DNA from: Endomicrobium sp.
GTDB lineage: Bacteria; Elusimicrobiota; Endomicrobiia; Endomicrobiales; Endomicrobiaceae
NCBI GenBank assembly: GCA_031278115.1
Contig: JAITKZ010000096.1
Span: 1-13,662, forward strand
Reading direction: 5' to 3'
Length of the DNA stretch: 13,662 nt
Below, one piece after another: positions 1 to 6,468 of this stretch (positions are counted from its first letter, which is position 1; each line of letters begins with the position of its first letter). The notes beneath the pieces are model-generated. The model worked only from the letters and a program-made list of their open reading frames with translations, was not told the origin of the DNA and made no database searches. A program made the position numbers and the translations under genes.

Positions 1-2
1 CT

Positions 3-80
3 TTAAATGAGTTGACTACTAATAAGGCAAATTATAGAATAGCGCTTACAGTTAAAAGGTTTTTATTTAATGGAGTTTAA
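3..80 (+). CDS. C-terminal end of an unidentified protein (partial, cut by window start)
   Basis: An open frame enters from the left edge and ends at TAA 78-80, giving the last 25 residues, which finish in KRFLFNGV. It is the only frame open across this stretch, and the argA-like start follows 5 bases after its stop. The GGAG ribosome-binding site of that next gene (72-75) lies inside its final codons, which is typical of an operon. The fragment is too short for me to assign a family, so no function is proposed. Confidence 0.5.
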   Translation, partial: LNELTTNKANYRIALTVKRFLFNGV

Positions 81-85
81 AGATA

Positions 86-550
86 ATGGATATAAGACCA
101 GCAAAAGTTTCTGATGTAAAAGGGATACATGCTCTTGTTGAGCATTATGCTAATAATAAAGAAATGCTTCACAGATCCTTAAATGCCATATATGAAAATA
201 TACAGGAATTTATTGTTCTTGAAAATGAAGGAAAGATAATAGCTTGCGGATCCTTACACGTTTCTTGGGAAGATTTGGCTGAGGTAAAGGCATTAGCAGT
301 ATGTGAAGATTATAAGAGACAAGGGATAGGCAGAAAAATGGTTGAAAGATTGCAAAAAAATGCTAAAGAGCTTGGAATACAAAAAGTTTTTACTCTTACT
401 TTTAAACCAGAATTTTTTAAGAAACTTGGGTATGTTGAAATTCCAAAAGAAATGCTCCCTCATAAAATATGGAGCGAATGCGTCAATTGTTATTTGTTTC
501 CAGATTGTGGAGAAGTTCCATTACTTTTTCCTTTAAATAACCAGCATTGA
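86..550 (+). CDS. argA: ArgA-like N-acetyltransferase (GNAT family, N-acetylglutamate synthase type)
   Basis: A 154-residue single-domain GNAT acetyltransferase, most likely transferring acetyl from acetyl-CoA to glutamate at the first step of arginine synthesis. The acetyl-CoA loop is visible as RQGIGRKMV (about residues 78-86), preceded by the beta strand with EVKALAV. The C-terminal part has features of the short ArgA / ArgH-fused acetyltransferase group: LTFKPEFFKKLGY, then LPHKIWSEC, CYLFPDCGEVPLLF. It lacks the amino-acid-kinase domain of classical E. coli ArgA, as short ArgA forms do. The ATG is preceded by GGAG at 72-75 (10-base spacing). It sits 5 bases after the preceding stop, so it is probably co-transcribed from upstream. 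Its stop codon overlaps the -35 box of the riboflavin promoter. The substrate is assigned from family resemblance only; another GNAT role is possible. Confidence 0.75.
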   Translation: MDIRPAKVSDVKGIHALVEHYANNKEMLHRSLNAIYENIQEFIVLENEGKIIACGSLHVSWEDLAEVKALAVCEDYKRQGIGRKMVERLQKNAKELGIQKVFTLTFKPEFFKKLGYVEIPKEMLPHKIWSECVNCYLFPDCGEVPLLFPLNNQH

Positions 551-575
551 CATGCATCCGTAAAAAAAATACAAT
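547..575 (+). promoter_or_regulatory. sigma70-type promoter for the riboflavin operon
   Basis: A perfect TTGACA (547-552) is followed after exactly 17 bases by TACAAT (570-575), one mismatch from the -10 consensus. The predicted transcription start is about 582, some 13 bases before the FMN riboswitch. The -35 box overlaps the TGA stop (548-550) of the upstream acetyltransferase gene, so the riboflavin operon has its own promoter with no spare intergenic DNA. Confidence 0.8.
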
Positions 576-594
576 TAACAGACTTGAACAATAT

Positions 595-771
595 AGTCTT
601 CGGGGAAGGTGAAGGCATCTAAGTAATTTAGACGTCTATTCCTTACCGGCAGTGATAGAGGCTTGACTTCTTAAGCCTGCGACTCCGTAAAACAATGCGG
701 ACTGAATCCGTGAAAATCGGGTGCCGACGGTGATAGCCATATGGCTTTAGTCCGGATGTAAGAAGATAGTA
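595..771 (+). promoter_or_regulatory. FMN riboswitch (RFN element)
   Basis: Conserved RFN blocks appear in order. P1 5' arm TCTTC (597-601) runs into CGGGG and pairs with GAAGA (762-766). P2 with GGTGAA (608-613) and ATTCC..ACCGGC (638-650) follows, then GTGATAG. P3 is an AGGCTT/AAGCCT hairpin followed by GCGA, and P4 is TCCG/CGGA. P5 carries the CCG-TGAAAAT-CGG loop (about 708-720), then GCCGACGGT and P6 AGCC/GGCT. The closing block is AGTCCGGATG (749-758). It lies directly in front of ribD, as expected for FMN feedback on riboflavin synthesis. An unusual 24-base insertion (614-637) in loop L2 is described in the findings. The family is unmistakable by conserved blocks; exact ends are approximate. 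Confidence 0.95.
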
Positions 772-782
772 TAATTTTTTGC

Positions 783-822
783 AACCCCGAAACATTTTTT
801 TTGTTTTGAGGGTTTTCTTTTT
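783..822 (+). terminator. Riboswitch-controlled intrinsic terminator
   Basis: A 12-bp stem pairs 783-794 (AACCCCGAAACA) with 802-814 (TGTTTTGAGGGTT), with one bulged A at 809, one G.U pair and a 7-T loop. The T-rich tail TTTTCTTTTT (813-822) follows at once. It stands between the FMN aptamer and ribD. The left arm CCCCGAA (785-791) is perfectly complementary to TTCGGGG (599-605) in the 5' arm of the aptamer, which gives a plausible antiterminator in the FMN-free state. The right arm also contains GAGGG (808-812), the only candidate ribosome-binding site for ribD. Confidence 0.85.
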
Positions 823-824
823 AT

Positions 825-1898
825 ATGAACGAAATATACATGCGTATGGCTATAGAACTTGCAAAAAAATGCAAAGGAAAAGTTTATACTAATCCTTTAG
901 TCGGCTGTATTATTGTTAAAGATGGTAAAGTTATTGGCAAAGGTTGGCATAGATATTTTGGCGGAAAACATGCTGAAATTAACGCCTTGGACAAAGCCAG
1001 CAAAAATGCAAAGGGTGCTGACTTGTATGTTACGCTTGAACCGTGCAACAGTTATGGCAAAAGACCACCATGCACACTTGCAATTATAAAAGCGGGAATA
1101 AAAAGAGTATTTTTTTCTTTGCATGATAGAAATGTTTCTGGTGCCAAAGAATTGCTTGAAAAAAACGGAATAGAAGTTTATGCGGGATTGTTGAAGAAAG
1201 AATCTAAAGTTCTAGTTAAAGAATATCTTGAGTTTTTACGAACTAACCCTAAGGTAACAGTCAAAGCAGCCATGACGCTTGATGGCAAAATTGCAACATG
1301 CGATTATGATTCAAAATGGATAACTTGTAAAGAATCCAGAAGTTTAGTTCATAAGATGAGATCTCACTATGACGCTGTTCTTGTCGGACCAAATACGGCA
1401 CTCAAGGATAATCCTTTTCTTACTTCACATTCTAAGAATTTAAAAAATCCTATTAGAGTAGTTATAGACTCAAAGCTAAGATTGCCAAAGTCTTATCATT
1501 TGTTTGATGGAACCGTTCCGACTATTGTTATTTACGATTCAAGCATAAAAAATATTCCAAAGTATTTGGCGGACAAAGACGAGGTTATTCTCGCGCCTGT
1601 TGATATAAAAGCGGCAAAAAAAGATTTTAACATAATAATAGAGAAATTAAACTCTTTTTCTATAAAAAGGATTTTAATAGAAGGTGGAAGCGAAATAATC
1701 GCTTCGGCTTTATTTTCAAATTCTGTTGACGATATATGTTTTTTTATCGCGCCAAAAATCATCGGCGCCAAAAATGCAGTTTCTGTAGTTGGAGGAATAG
1801 GAGTTAAGAAAATTGCAGAATCGCTGAGAGTAGAAAATATGAAGGTGAAAAAAATAGGCACAGATTTGCTTATAACTGGACGTATAAGGAAAATATAA
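825..1898 (+). CDS. ribD: Bifunctional riboflavin biosynthesis deaminase/reductase RibD
   Basis: A 357-residue two-domain cytosolic enzyme for the second and third steps from GTP: deamination of the diaminopyrimidinone phosphate, then NADPH-dependent ribosyl reduction. The N-terminal deaminase domain (1-~145) has the zinc/catalytic set H49-A-E51 and C74/C83 in LEPCNSYGKRPPC, numbering that matches B. subtilis RibG as I recall it. The C-terminal reductase domain has VKAAMTLDGKIAT (147-157), SKWIT, AVLVGPNTALKDNP and LIEGGSE (284-290). Within the zinc loop the usual His (as in PCxHxG) is Ser76 and the usual Thr before PPC is Arg80. The start aligns with family N-termini (MNEIYMRMAIELA). It has no free Shine-Dalgarno: the only purine run, GAGGG at 808-812, is in the terminator stem 12 bases upstream. 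First gene of the FMN-regulated operon; its stop overlaps ribE in TAATG. Confidence 0.95.
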   Translation: MNEIYMRMAIELAKKCKGKVYTNPLVGCIIVKDGKVIGKGWHRYFGGKHAEINALDKASKNAKGADLYVTLEPCNSYGKRPPCTLAIIKAGIKRVFFSLHDRNVSGAKELLEKNGIEVYAGLLKKESKVLVKEYLEFLRTNPKVTVKAAMTLDGKIATCDYDSKWITCKESRSLVHKMRSHYDAVLVGPNTALKDNPFLTSHSKNLKNPIRVVIDSKLRLPKSYHLFDGTVPTIVIYDSSIKNIPKYLADKDEVILAPVDIKAAKKDFNIIIEKLNSFSIKRILIEGGSEIIASALFSNSVDDICFFIAPKIIGAKNAVSVVGGIGVKKIAESLRVENMKVKKIGTDLLITGRIRKI

Positions 1899-2515
1899 TG
1901 TTTACAGGTTTAGTTGAAGATATAGGTACGGTTAAAAACATTTCGTCTTCAAAAATTGAAATAGAGACAATGTTTAACGATATTTCAAAAGGCGACAGCA
2001 TTGCTATAAATGGTGTGTGTTTGACGGCAGTGTGTGTGAACAGAAATATTTTTGCAGCAGATTATAGTCCGCATACAGACAATGTTACGACACTTTCCAA
2101 ACTGAGACAAAATTCAAAGGTTAATTTGGAAAGAGCGTTAATGCTTTCTTCAAGACTCGGCGGTCATATAGTAAGCGGGCATGTGGATGGTACTGCTAAG
2201 ATAGAAAAGATAGAAGTGTTAAAAGATTTTTATAAAGTTAAATTTTTGTGTGGCAAAAATATTTTGAAATATTGTGTTGACAAAGGGGCAATAGCTATTG
2301 ATGGTATAAGTTTAACAATTGCGTCATTGTCATGTTCGGGCTTTGAAATTTTTATAATACCCGAAACTTTTAATAATACAATTATGAAATTTAAAAAAGT
2401 GGGAGCTGAAATCAACGTTGAGACAGATATTCTTGCAAAATATATAGAAAAGTTTGCTAGAAAAGAATCAAGTGGCATTAGCCCTGAAATATGGAAGGAG
2501 TTTATGACAAAATGA
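1898..2515 (+). CDS. ribE: Riboflavin synthase (alpha subunit)
   Basis: A 205-residue enzyme that dismutates two 6,7-dimethyl-8-ribityllumazine molecules into riboflavin plus a pyrimidinedione. It has the typical tandem barrel architecture. Barrel 1 starts MFTGLVEDIG and contains GDSIAINGVCLTAV (32-45) and VNLERALM. The linker is LGGHIVSGHVDG (87-98). Barrel 2 has the echo of the same motif, KGAIAIDGISLTIAS (129-143), and FIIPETFNNT. In the first barrel the usual K/S-E-T before TTL is S-P-H-T (57-60), a mild deviation. The C-terminal tail (185-205) is helical, as in trimeric riboflavin synthases. Its ATG shares the A of the ribD TAA stop, and AAGGA (1886-1890) gives a good ribosome-binding site. 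Its end overlaps ribBA in ATGA. Confidence 0.95.
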   Translation: MFTGLVEDIGTVKNISSSKIEIETMFNDISKGDSIAINGVCLTAVCVNRNIFAADYSPHTDNVTTLSKLRQNSKVNLERALMLSSRLGGHIVSGHVDGTAKIEKIEVLKDFYKVKFLCGKNILKYCVDKGAIAIDGISLTIASLSCSGFEIFIIPETFNNTIMKFKKVGAEINVETDILAKYIEKFARKESSGISPEIWKEFMTK

Positions 2516-3726
2516 AGAACGATGTTTTTGCAACAATTGAAAGCGCTGTAAAAGATATTAAAGAAGGCAAACCTGTTATTATTGTTGACGATCCTGGCAG
2601 GGAAAATGAGGGTGACATAGTTGTTGCTGCGCAAAAGGTTACCCCACAGCTCATAAATTTTATGACAAAGTATGCAAGAGGGCTTGTCTGCGTTCCTATG
2701 AAACGTGAACGTTTGGAAGAGCTTGATATAGACGACATGGTTGATAAGCCTACCGAAAAAAAAGGCTGTTCTTTTACTGTATCTGTTGATTACAGAATAG
2801 GCACAACAACGGGAATATCGGCTTATGATAGAGCTATAACGGTAAAGAAGCTTATAGATAAAACTTCTAAGGCTAAAGATTTTGCAAGGCCCGGACATAT
2901 ATTTCCGTTGAGCTACAAAAAAGGAGGCGTTTTAGTAAGATCTGGACACACGGAAGCTGCGGTAGATTTAGCCGAGCTTGCAGGGCTTTATCCTGCGGGA
3001 GTTATCTGCGAAATAATGAGCGAAGACGGAACAATGGCGAGAATGTCCGATTTAGTAAAGTTTGCAAAAAAACATAAATTAAAAATAGCGACAATTGCTG
3101 AGCTTATCAATTATCGCAGGCGTACTGAGAACTTTATCAAAGAAGTTGTGTCTGTTGATTTTCCTACAAGATATGGCGATTTCAAGATGGTTTTGTTTGA
3201 AGATTCTATAACAAAAGAGTCTCATTTAGCGCTACTAAAAGGCAATGTGAAAAATAAAAAGAATGTTTTGGTGAGAGTACATTCGTCATGCGAGACGGGC
3301 GATATTTTTCATTCTTTAAGATGCGATTGCGGTGATCAACTTGAAGCAGCTCTTAAAGCAATTGAGCAAAAAGGGCAAGGAGTGCTTTTATACATGCATC
3401 AAGAAGGCAGAGGGATTGGTCTTGTAAATAAATTGAAAGCCTATCATTTGCAGGAGAAAGGACTAGACACCGTTGAAGCCAACGCAGCTTTAGGATTTCC
3501 GTCGGATTTAAGGGATTATGGTATTGGTGCTCAGATATTGTCTGAGCTTGGAATAAAAAGTATTAACCTTATGACCAATAACCCTAAGAAAATAATAGGA
3601 CTTGAAGGGTATGGATTAAAAATAACAAAAAGAATTCCTGTTGAAATTAATCCAACAAAATCTAACAAAAGATACTTAAAAACAAAAAAAGAAAAGATGG
3701 GACACATCTTGTTAAAAATAGTTTAG
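2512..3726 (+). CDS. ribBA: Bifunctional DHBP synthase / GTP cyclohydrolase II
   Basis: A 404-residue fusion supplying both riboflavin precursors. RibB (residues 1-~203) makes 3,4-dihydroxy-2-butanone 4-phosphate: its signature RENEGD (30-35) carries acidic metal-binding residues, followed by GTTTGISAYDRA (97-108), RPGHIFPL (126-133) and the catalytic HTE (146-148). RibA (~207-404) opens GTP: zinc cysteines C260, C271 and C273 lie in CETGDIFHSLRCDCG, then QEGRGIGLVNKLKAYHLQ (297-314) and DTVEANAALGF. The loop before QEGRG reads YMH where many homologues have YLR. An upstream in-frame ATG at 2491 exists, but the ATG at 2512 is preferred: it forms the ATGA overlap with ribE, has AAGGAG at 2495-2500 (11-base spacing), and gives a family-like N-terminus (MKNDVFATIESA). 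Confidence 0.95.
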   Translation: MKNDVFATIESAVKDIKEGKPVIIVDDPGRENEGDIVVAAQKVTPQLINFMTKYARGLVCVPMKRERLEELDIDDMVDKPTEKKGCSFTVSVDYRIGTTTGISAYDRAITVKKLIDKTSKAKDFARPGHIFPLSYKKGGVLVRSGHTEAAVDLAELAGLYPAGVICEIMSEDGTMARMSDLVKFAKKHKLKIATIAELINYRRRTENFIKEVVSVDFPTRYGDFKMVLFEDSITKESHLALLKGNVKNKKNVLVRVHSSCETGDIFHSLRCDCGDQLEAALKAIEQKGQGVLLYMHQEGRGIGLVNKLKAYHLQEKGLDTVEANAALGFPSDLRDYGIGAQILSELGIKSINLMTNNPKKIIGLEGYGLKITKRIPVEINPTKSNKRYLKTKKEKMGHILLKIV

Positions 3727-3741
3727 TTACAGGAGGAGCAA

Positions 3742-4206
3742 ATGAAAATTATAAATGGACAATTAAAAGGTGATGAAAAAAAATTTGCAATAGTGGCGTC
3801 GCGGTTTAACGAATTTATTACTGGAAAACTTATATCCGGTGCACAAGATATGCTTAAAAGGCACGGAGTATCTGATGAAGATATTTCAATTTATTGGGTT
3901 CCCGGAGCTTTTGAAATTCCAGCAGTTGCAAAAAAAATAGCTGATAGCAAAAAAGTTGATGGCATAATTTGTTTAGGATGTGTAATAAGAGGAGCAACGC
4001 CGCATTTTGACTATGTTGCTGCAGAAGTATCAAAAGGAGTTGCTTCAATAGGGCTTAACGGAAGTATTCCAATAGTCTTTGGAGTTTTGACTACAGAGTC
4101 TATAGAGCAGGCAATTGAAAGAGCTGGAACAAAAGCAGGCAATAAAGGTGCGGAAGCTGCAGTTAGTGCCATAGAAATGGTAAACCTATATTCCCAAATT
4201 AAATGA
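3742..4206 (+). CDS. ribH: 6,7-dimethyl-8-ribityllumazine synthase
   Basis: A 154-residue lumazine synthase condensing the RibD-pathway pyrimidine with DHBP to give the RibE substrate. The family core is intact: ASRFNEFIT (19-27), WVPGAFEIP (52-60), [14 protein letters not shown] (79-92) with catalytic His88, [10 protein letters not shown] (110-119) and [11 protein letters not shown] (126-136) with Arg127 expected to bind phosphate. The length is usual for the family, whose members assemble as pentamers or 60-mer capsids. It has the strongest ribosome-binding site in the operon, AGGAGG at 3731-3736 with a 5-base spacer. This would fit a need for more copies of the self-assembling subunit. It lies 15 bases after ribBA and 22 before nadC. 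Confidence 0.97.
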   Translation: MKIINGQLKGDEKKFAIVASRFNEFITGKLISGAQDMLKRHGVSDEDISIYWVPGAFEIPAVAKKIADSKKVDGIICLGCVIRGATPHFDYVAAEVSKGVASIGLNGSIPIVFGVLTTESIEQAIERAGTKAGNKGAEAAVSAIEMVNLYSQIK

Positions 4207-4228
4207 TATTTAATAAAATGATAGAAAT

Positions 4229-5074
4229 ATGAAAACGCTCAATACTTTAATAAAAATCGCATTGGAAGAAGACGCAGCTTTCAATGATATTACTTCAAAA
4301 AATTTTGTGCCAGAAAATAAAAATGCAAAAGCTATTCTGATAGCAAATAAAGATGGAGTTCTTGCAGGCGTTAATATTTTTGTTAAAGTTTTTAAAACGC
4401 TTGATGAGAGCTGCAAAGCTGCAATAAAAAAGAAAGATGGCGATTTTCTTAAAAAAGGTGATAAAATTCTTGAAATAGCTGGTTCTGCAAGGACGATTTT
4501 ATCAGGGGAAAGAACCGCTCTCAATTTTCTGCAATATATGTCAGGGATTGCGACATTGACAAACATTTTTGTAAAAGCTGTAGGTAATAGTAAAGCAAAA
4601 ATTTATGATACAAGGAAAATTCTTCCCGGGTATAGAGAGCTTGCCAAATACGCAGTCAAATGTGGTGGCGGAACTAACCACAGAATGGGTCTTTCGGATA
4701 TGGCTCTTATAAAAGATAACCATCTAAAACTTATAAAAAATTTGGCTTCTGAAATATCTGATTTCAGAGAAAAGTATAAAAACATTAAGGTTGAGGTGGA
4801 ATGTGAAAGTCTGTCTGAGGTTAAAAACGCTTTAGCGGCAAAAGCAAATATTATAATGCTTGATAATACAACTTTTAAGATAGCAGGCAAGATGATTGAT
4901 CTTATAAGAAAAAGTTCAACGCAAAATTATAATCCTGAAATAGAAATTTCAGGTGGAATAAATTTTGATACGGTTAAGGAATTTGCAAAGCTTGATATAG
5001 ATAGAATATCAATAGGCATGATTACTCATTCTGCCTCTGCTTTGGACATAACTTTAGAAGTAGATATAAATTGA
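4229..5074 (+). CDS. nadC: Nicotinate-nucleotide pyrophosphorylase (quinolinate phosphoribosyltransferase)
   Basis: A 281-residue enzyme converting quinolinate and PRPP to nicotinate mononucleotide in de novo NAD synthesis. The N-terminal domain begins ALEEDAAFNDITSK. The helix motif GERTALNFLQYMSGIAT (93-109) leads into the barrel, with DTRKILPGYRELAKYAVKCG (127-146), TNHRMGLSDMALIKDNH (149-165) holding the basic substrate-binding residues, VEVECESL, IMLDN (209-213), EISGGI (239-244) and ISIGMITHSA. DTRKI replaces the commoner DTRKT. There is no clear Shine-Dalgarno, only A-rich sequence after ribH. It is probably cotranscribed with the riboflavin genes and so may fall partly under FMN control. 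No nadA or nadB is in this window. Confidence 0.95.
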   Translation: MKTLNTLIKIALEEDAAFNDITSKNFVPENKNAKAILIANKDGVLAGVNIFVKVFKTLDESCKAAIKKKDGDFLKKGDKILEIAGSARTILSGERTALNFLQYMSGIATLTNIFVKAVGNSKAKIYDTRKILPGYRELAKYAVKCGGGTNHRMGLSDMALIKDNHLKLIKNLASEISDFREKYKNIKVEVECESLSEVKNALAAKANIIMLDNTTFKIAGKMIDLIRKSSTQNYNPEIEISGGINFDTVKEFAKLDIDRISIGMITHSASALDITLEVDIN

Positions 5075-5075
5075 T

Positions 5076-6041
5076 ATGAATATTCTTGAAATTCTTAAAT
5101 CTAAAGAAATTGTTTCAGGTAATGCTATCGGGGAAGTTTTAGGGATTTCAAGAGCTGCAGTACACAAGCAGATCAATGCTTTAAAACAAATAGGATACAA
5201 AATAAAATCATCGTCCAAAGGATATGTTCTTATCAACGGTAAGAATCTTTTCAACGAATACGAAATAGAAAGTAAATTAAAAGAACCTCTTAAAATCTGC
5301 AAGACGGTAAAATACTATAAACAGTTGCCGTCAACGCAGACTACGGTAAAAAAACTTGCCCAGAAGAATTTCAAAGAAGGTTTTATTATAGTTGCAGAAA
5401 AACAGACAAACAGTTATGGGCGAATAAAAAGGACGTGGAGTTCTAATTCAGGAGGTCTTTGGTTTTCAATATTACTAAAGCCCTCAATAAGTCCTGATGA
5501 AGCATCTAAATTAACGCTGATTTTAAGTATAGCTTTAAAAAGAACTCTTAAAGAATATAAAGTTGATTCAGAAATAAAATGGTCTAATGATGTTTTTGTA
5601 AATGGTAAAAAGATTGCAGGAATACTAGTAGAGATGTCTGCCGAACAAGACGGAATAAATTGGATTGTTGCCGGTATAGGTATAAATATTAACAATAAAC
5701 TCCCAAAAAAGTTTGCTGGTATTTCTCTTAAAGAAATTTTAAAAAGAGAAGTGGACAGAGCCGAATTTCTTGCAAAATTTTTAGCTAAATTTGAAGAGAT
5801 ATATAATAATTTTTGCAATACTGGGTTTGAAATGTTTGTAGAGGAGTATAATCGGAATATTGCCTACAAGAATGAAATTGTTACTATTGATGATGGTTGT
5901 AATAATGTTGTGTCAGGCGTAAACTTGGGCATAGATAAAGATGGAAGGCTTATGGTTAACACTAAAGTTGGGTTAGAAAAAATAGTATCAGGGACTTTAA
6001 GGAAAGAGGTTGGGTATGATTCAGCTCTTGGCAGACGCTAA
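5076..6041 (+). CDS. birA: Bifunctional biotin-protein ligase / biotin operon repressor BirA
   Basis: A 321-residue class II biotin ligase. The N-terminal winged helix (about 1-60) has the recognition region GEVLGISRAAVHKQINAL (19-36), so DNA-binding repression is likely. The catalytic domain has PSTQTTVKKLA (85-95), the biotinoyl-AMP loop NSYGRIKRTW (112-121), GGLWFSILLKP (126-136), IKWSNDVFVNGKKIAGILVE (167-186) and AGIGININ (199-206). The C-terminal SH3-like cap ends near SGTLRK, followed by a short tail. The loop is divergent: the usual GRGRRGR is SYGRIKR, and KWPND is KWSND. It starts one base after the nadC stop and is probably translationally coupled. The small RBS-equipped frame 6016-6075 overlaps its 3' end. 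Confidence 0.92.
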   Translation: MNILEILKSKEIVSGNAIGEVLGISRAAVHKQINALKQIGYKIKSSSKGYVLINGKNLFNEYEIESKLKEPLKICKTVKYYKQLPSTQTTVKKLAQKNFKEGFIIVAEKQTNSYGRIKRTWSSNSGGLWFSILLKPSISPDEASKLTLILSIALKRTLKEYKVDSEIKWSNDVFVNGKKIAGILVEMSAEQDGINWIVAGIGININNKLPKKFAGISLKEILKREVDRAEFLAKFLAKFEEIYNNFCNTGFEMFVEEYNRNIAYKNEIVTIDDGCNNVVSGVNLGIDKDGRLMVNTKVGLEKIVSGTLRKEVGYDSALGRR

Positions 6042-6075
6042 AGGATATTATCAACATTTAGAGAAAGAAAAGTAA
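6016..6075 (+). CDS. Possible 19-residue small ORF overlapping the end of birA
   Basis: ATG at 6016 opens a 19-codon frame (MIQLLADAKGYYQHLEKEK) in a different frame from birA, ending at TAA 6073-6075. GAGG at 6006-6009 with a 6-base spacer is a good Shine-Dalgarno, better than that of birA itself. The peptide is charged and helix-like. It could be a leader peptide coupling translation to the membrane-protein gene at 6101, a remnant of a longer gene, or chance. Length alone cannot decide. Confidence 0.25.
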   Translation: MIQLLADAKGYYQHLEKEK

Positions 6076-6100
6076 AACTATTGCTATTATGAGGATTTAA

Positions 6101-6277
6101 ATGAAAAAAATAAAAATGTTTTTCCACATACTTTTTGTACTTGATATTTTGGCTAGCTGCATTGTGGCAGTTGCAGCAAGCGTACTGGCAGGTATTGCAA
6201 CCGCAGTGGTTTTACTTTCCCTAAACATAACTGTTTATGTTATAATTCTTAAGGCAGGCAAGCGTGGATCAAAGTAA
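6101..6277 (+). CDS. Small two-helix membrane protein, unknown function
   Basis: A 58-residue protein starting MKKIKMFFHILFVLDILA and ending in the basic tail KAGKRGSK. Nearly the whole sequence from 7 to 50 is hydrophobic, enough for two membrane-spanning helices (about 7-27 and 29-50) joined by a short small-residue turn (AASVLAGIAT). GAGGA at 6091-6095 with a 5-base spacer is a clear ribosome-binding site, which makes it a convincing real gene despite its size. It overlaps the next small membrane gene by 14 bases. I recognise no family. Position between birA and ebfC suggests cotranscription only; no function is inferred. Confidence 0.65.
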   Translation: MKKIKMFFHILFVLDILASCIVAVAASVLAGIATAVVLLSLNITVYVIILKAGKRGSK

Positions 6278-6467
6278 TAAAGTTGGTATATATAAAAATA
6301 TGCTATTGGTATCAACGCTCTGCGGTGTGTGTGGAGTGTATTTTCTTTATAAGGGATTTAAAACTTTAGCTTGGCTATTGATAGGTATTTGGGCAGTTTT
6401 CGGCATTGTTGTAAGATTTTTAATAATAATGGATAAAAAATCATCAAAGAATAGAAAGGAGAGTTAA
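6264..6467 (+). CDS. Small two-helix membrane protein, unknown function (GTG start)
   Basis: A 67-residue protein with two hydrophobic stretches (about 13-30 and 34-55) and a charged tail DKKSSKNRKES. The helices are separated by YKGFK, giving a hairpin topology with both ends probably cytoplasmic by the positive-inside rule. The GTG start at 6264 is preceded by AAGG (6251-6254) and overlaps the end of the upstream small membrane gene by 14 bases. The next candidate start, ATG 6300, would cut into helix 1. The two adjacent hairpin proteins may act as a pair. No family recognised. ebfC starts one base after its stop. Confidence 0.65.
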   Translation: MDQSNKVGIYKNMLLVSTLCGVCGVYFLYKGFKTLAWLLIGIWAVFGIVVRFLIIMDKKSSKNRKES

Positions 6468-6468
6468 G

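Noticed and set aside
2491..2511. Upstream in-frame ATG for ribBA
   Set aside because: It lies in front of the AAGGAG Shine-Dalgarno that serves 2512, lacks its own, and adds residues not expected in the family; the ATGA overlap at 2512 is the usual arrangement.
2230..2898. A 222-codon open frame on the - strand
   Set aside because: It is fully antisense to ribE and ribBA, both unmistakable by motif, and its translation shows no family features. Low stop frequency here follows from the codon use of the real genes.
4218..4232. ATG and short frame between ribH and nadC
   Set aside because: Only four codons before a stop, no Shine-Dalgarno; most likely chance.
5985..6075. Frameshift at the end of birA, joining the birA frame to the overlapping short frame
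   Set aside because: The ligase is complete through SGTLRK before the stop, so no frameshift is needed to explain it.
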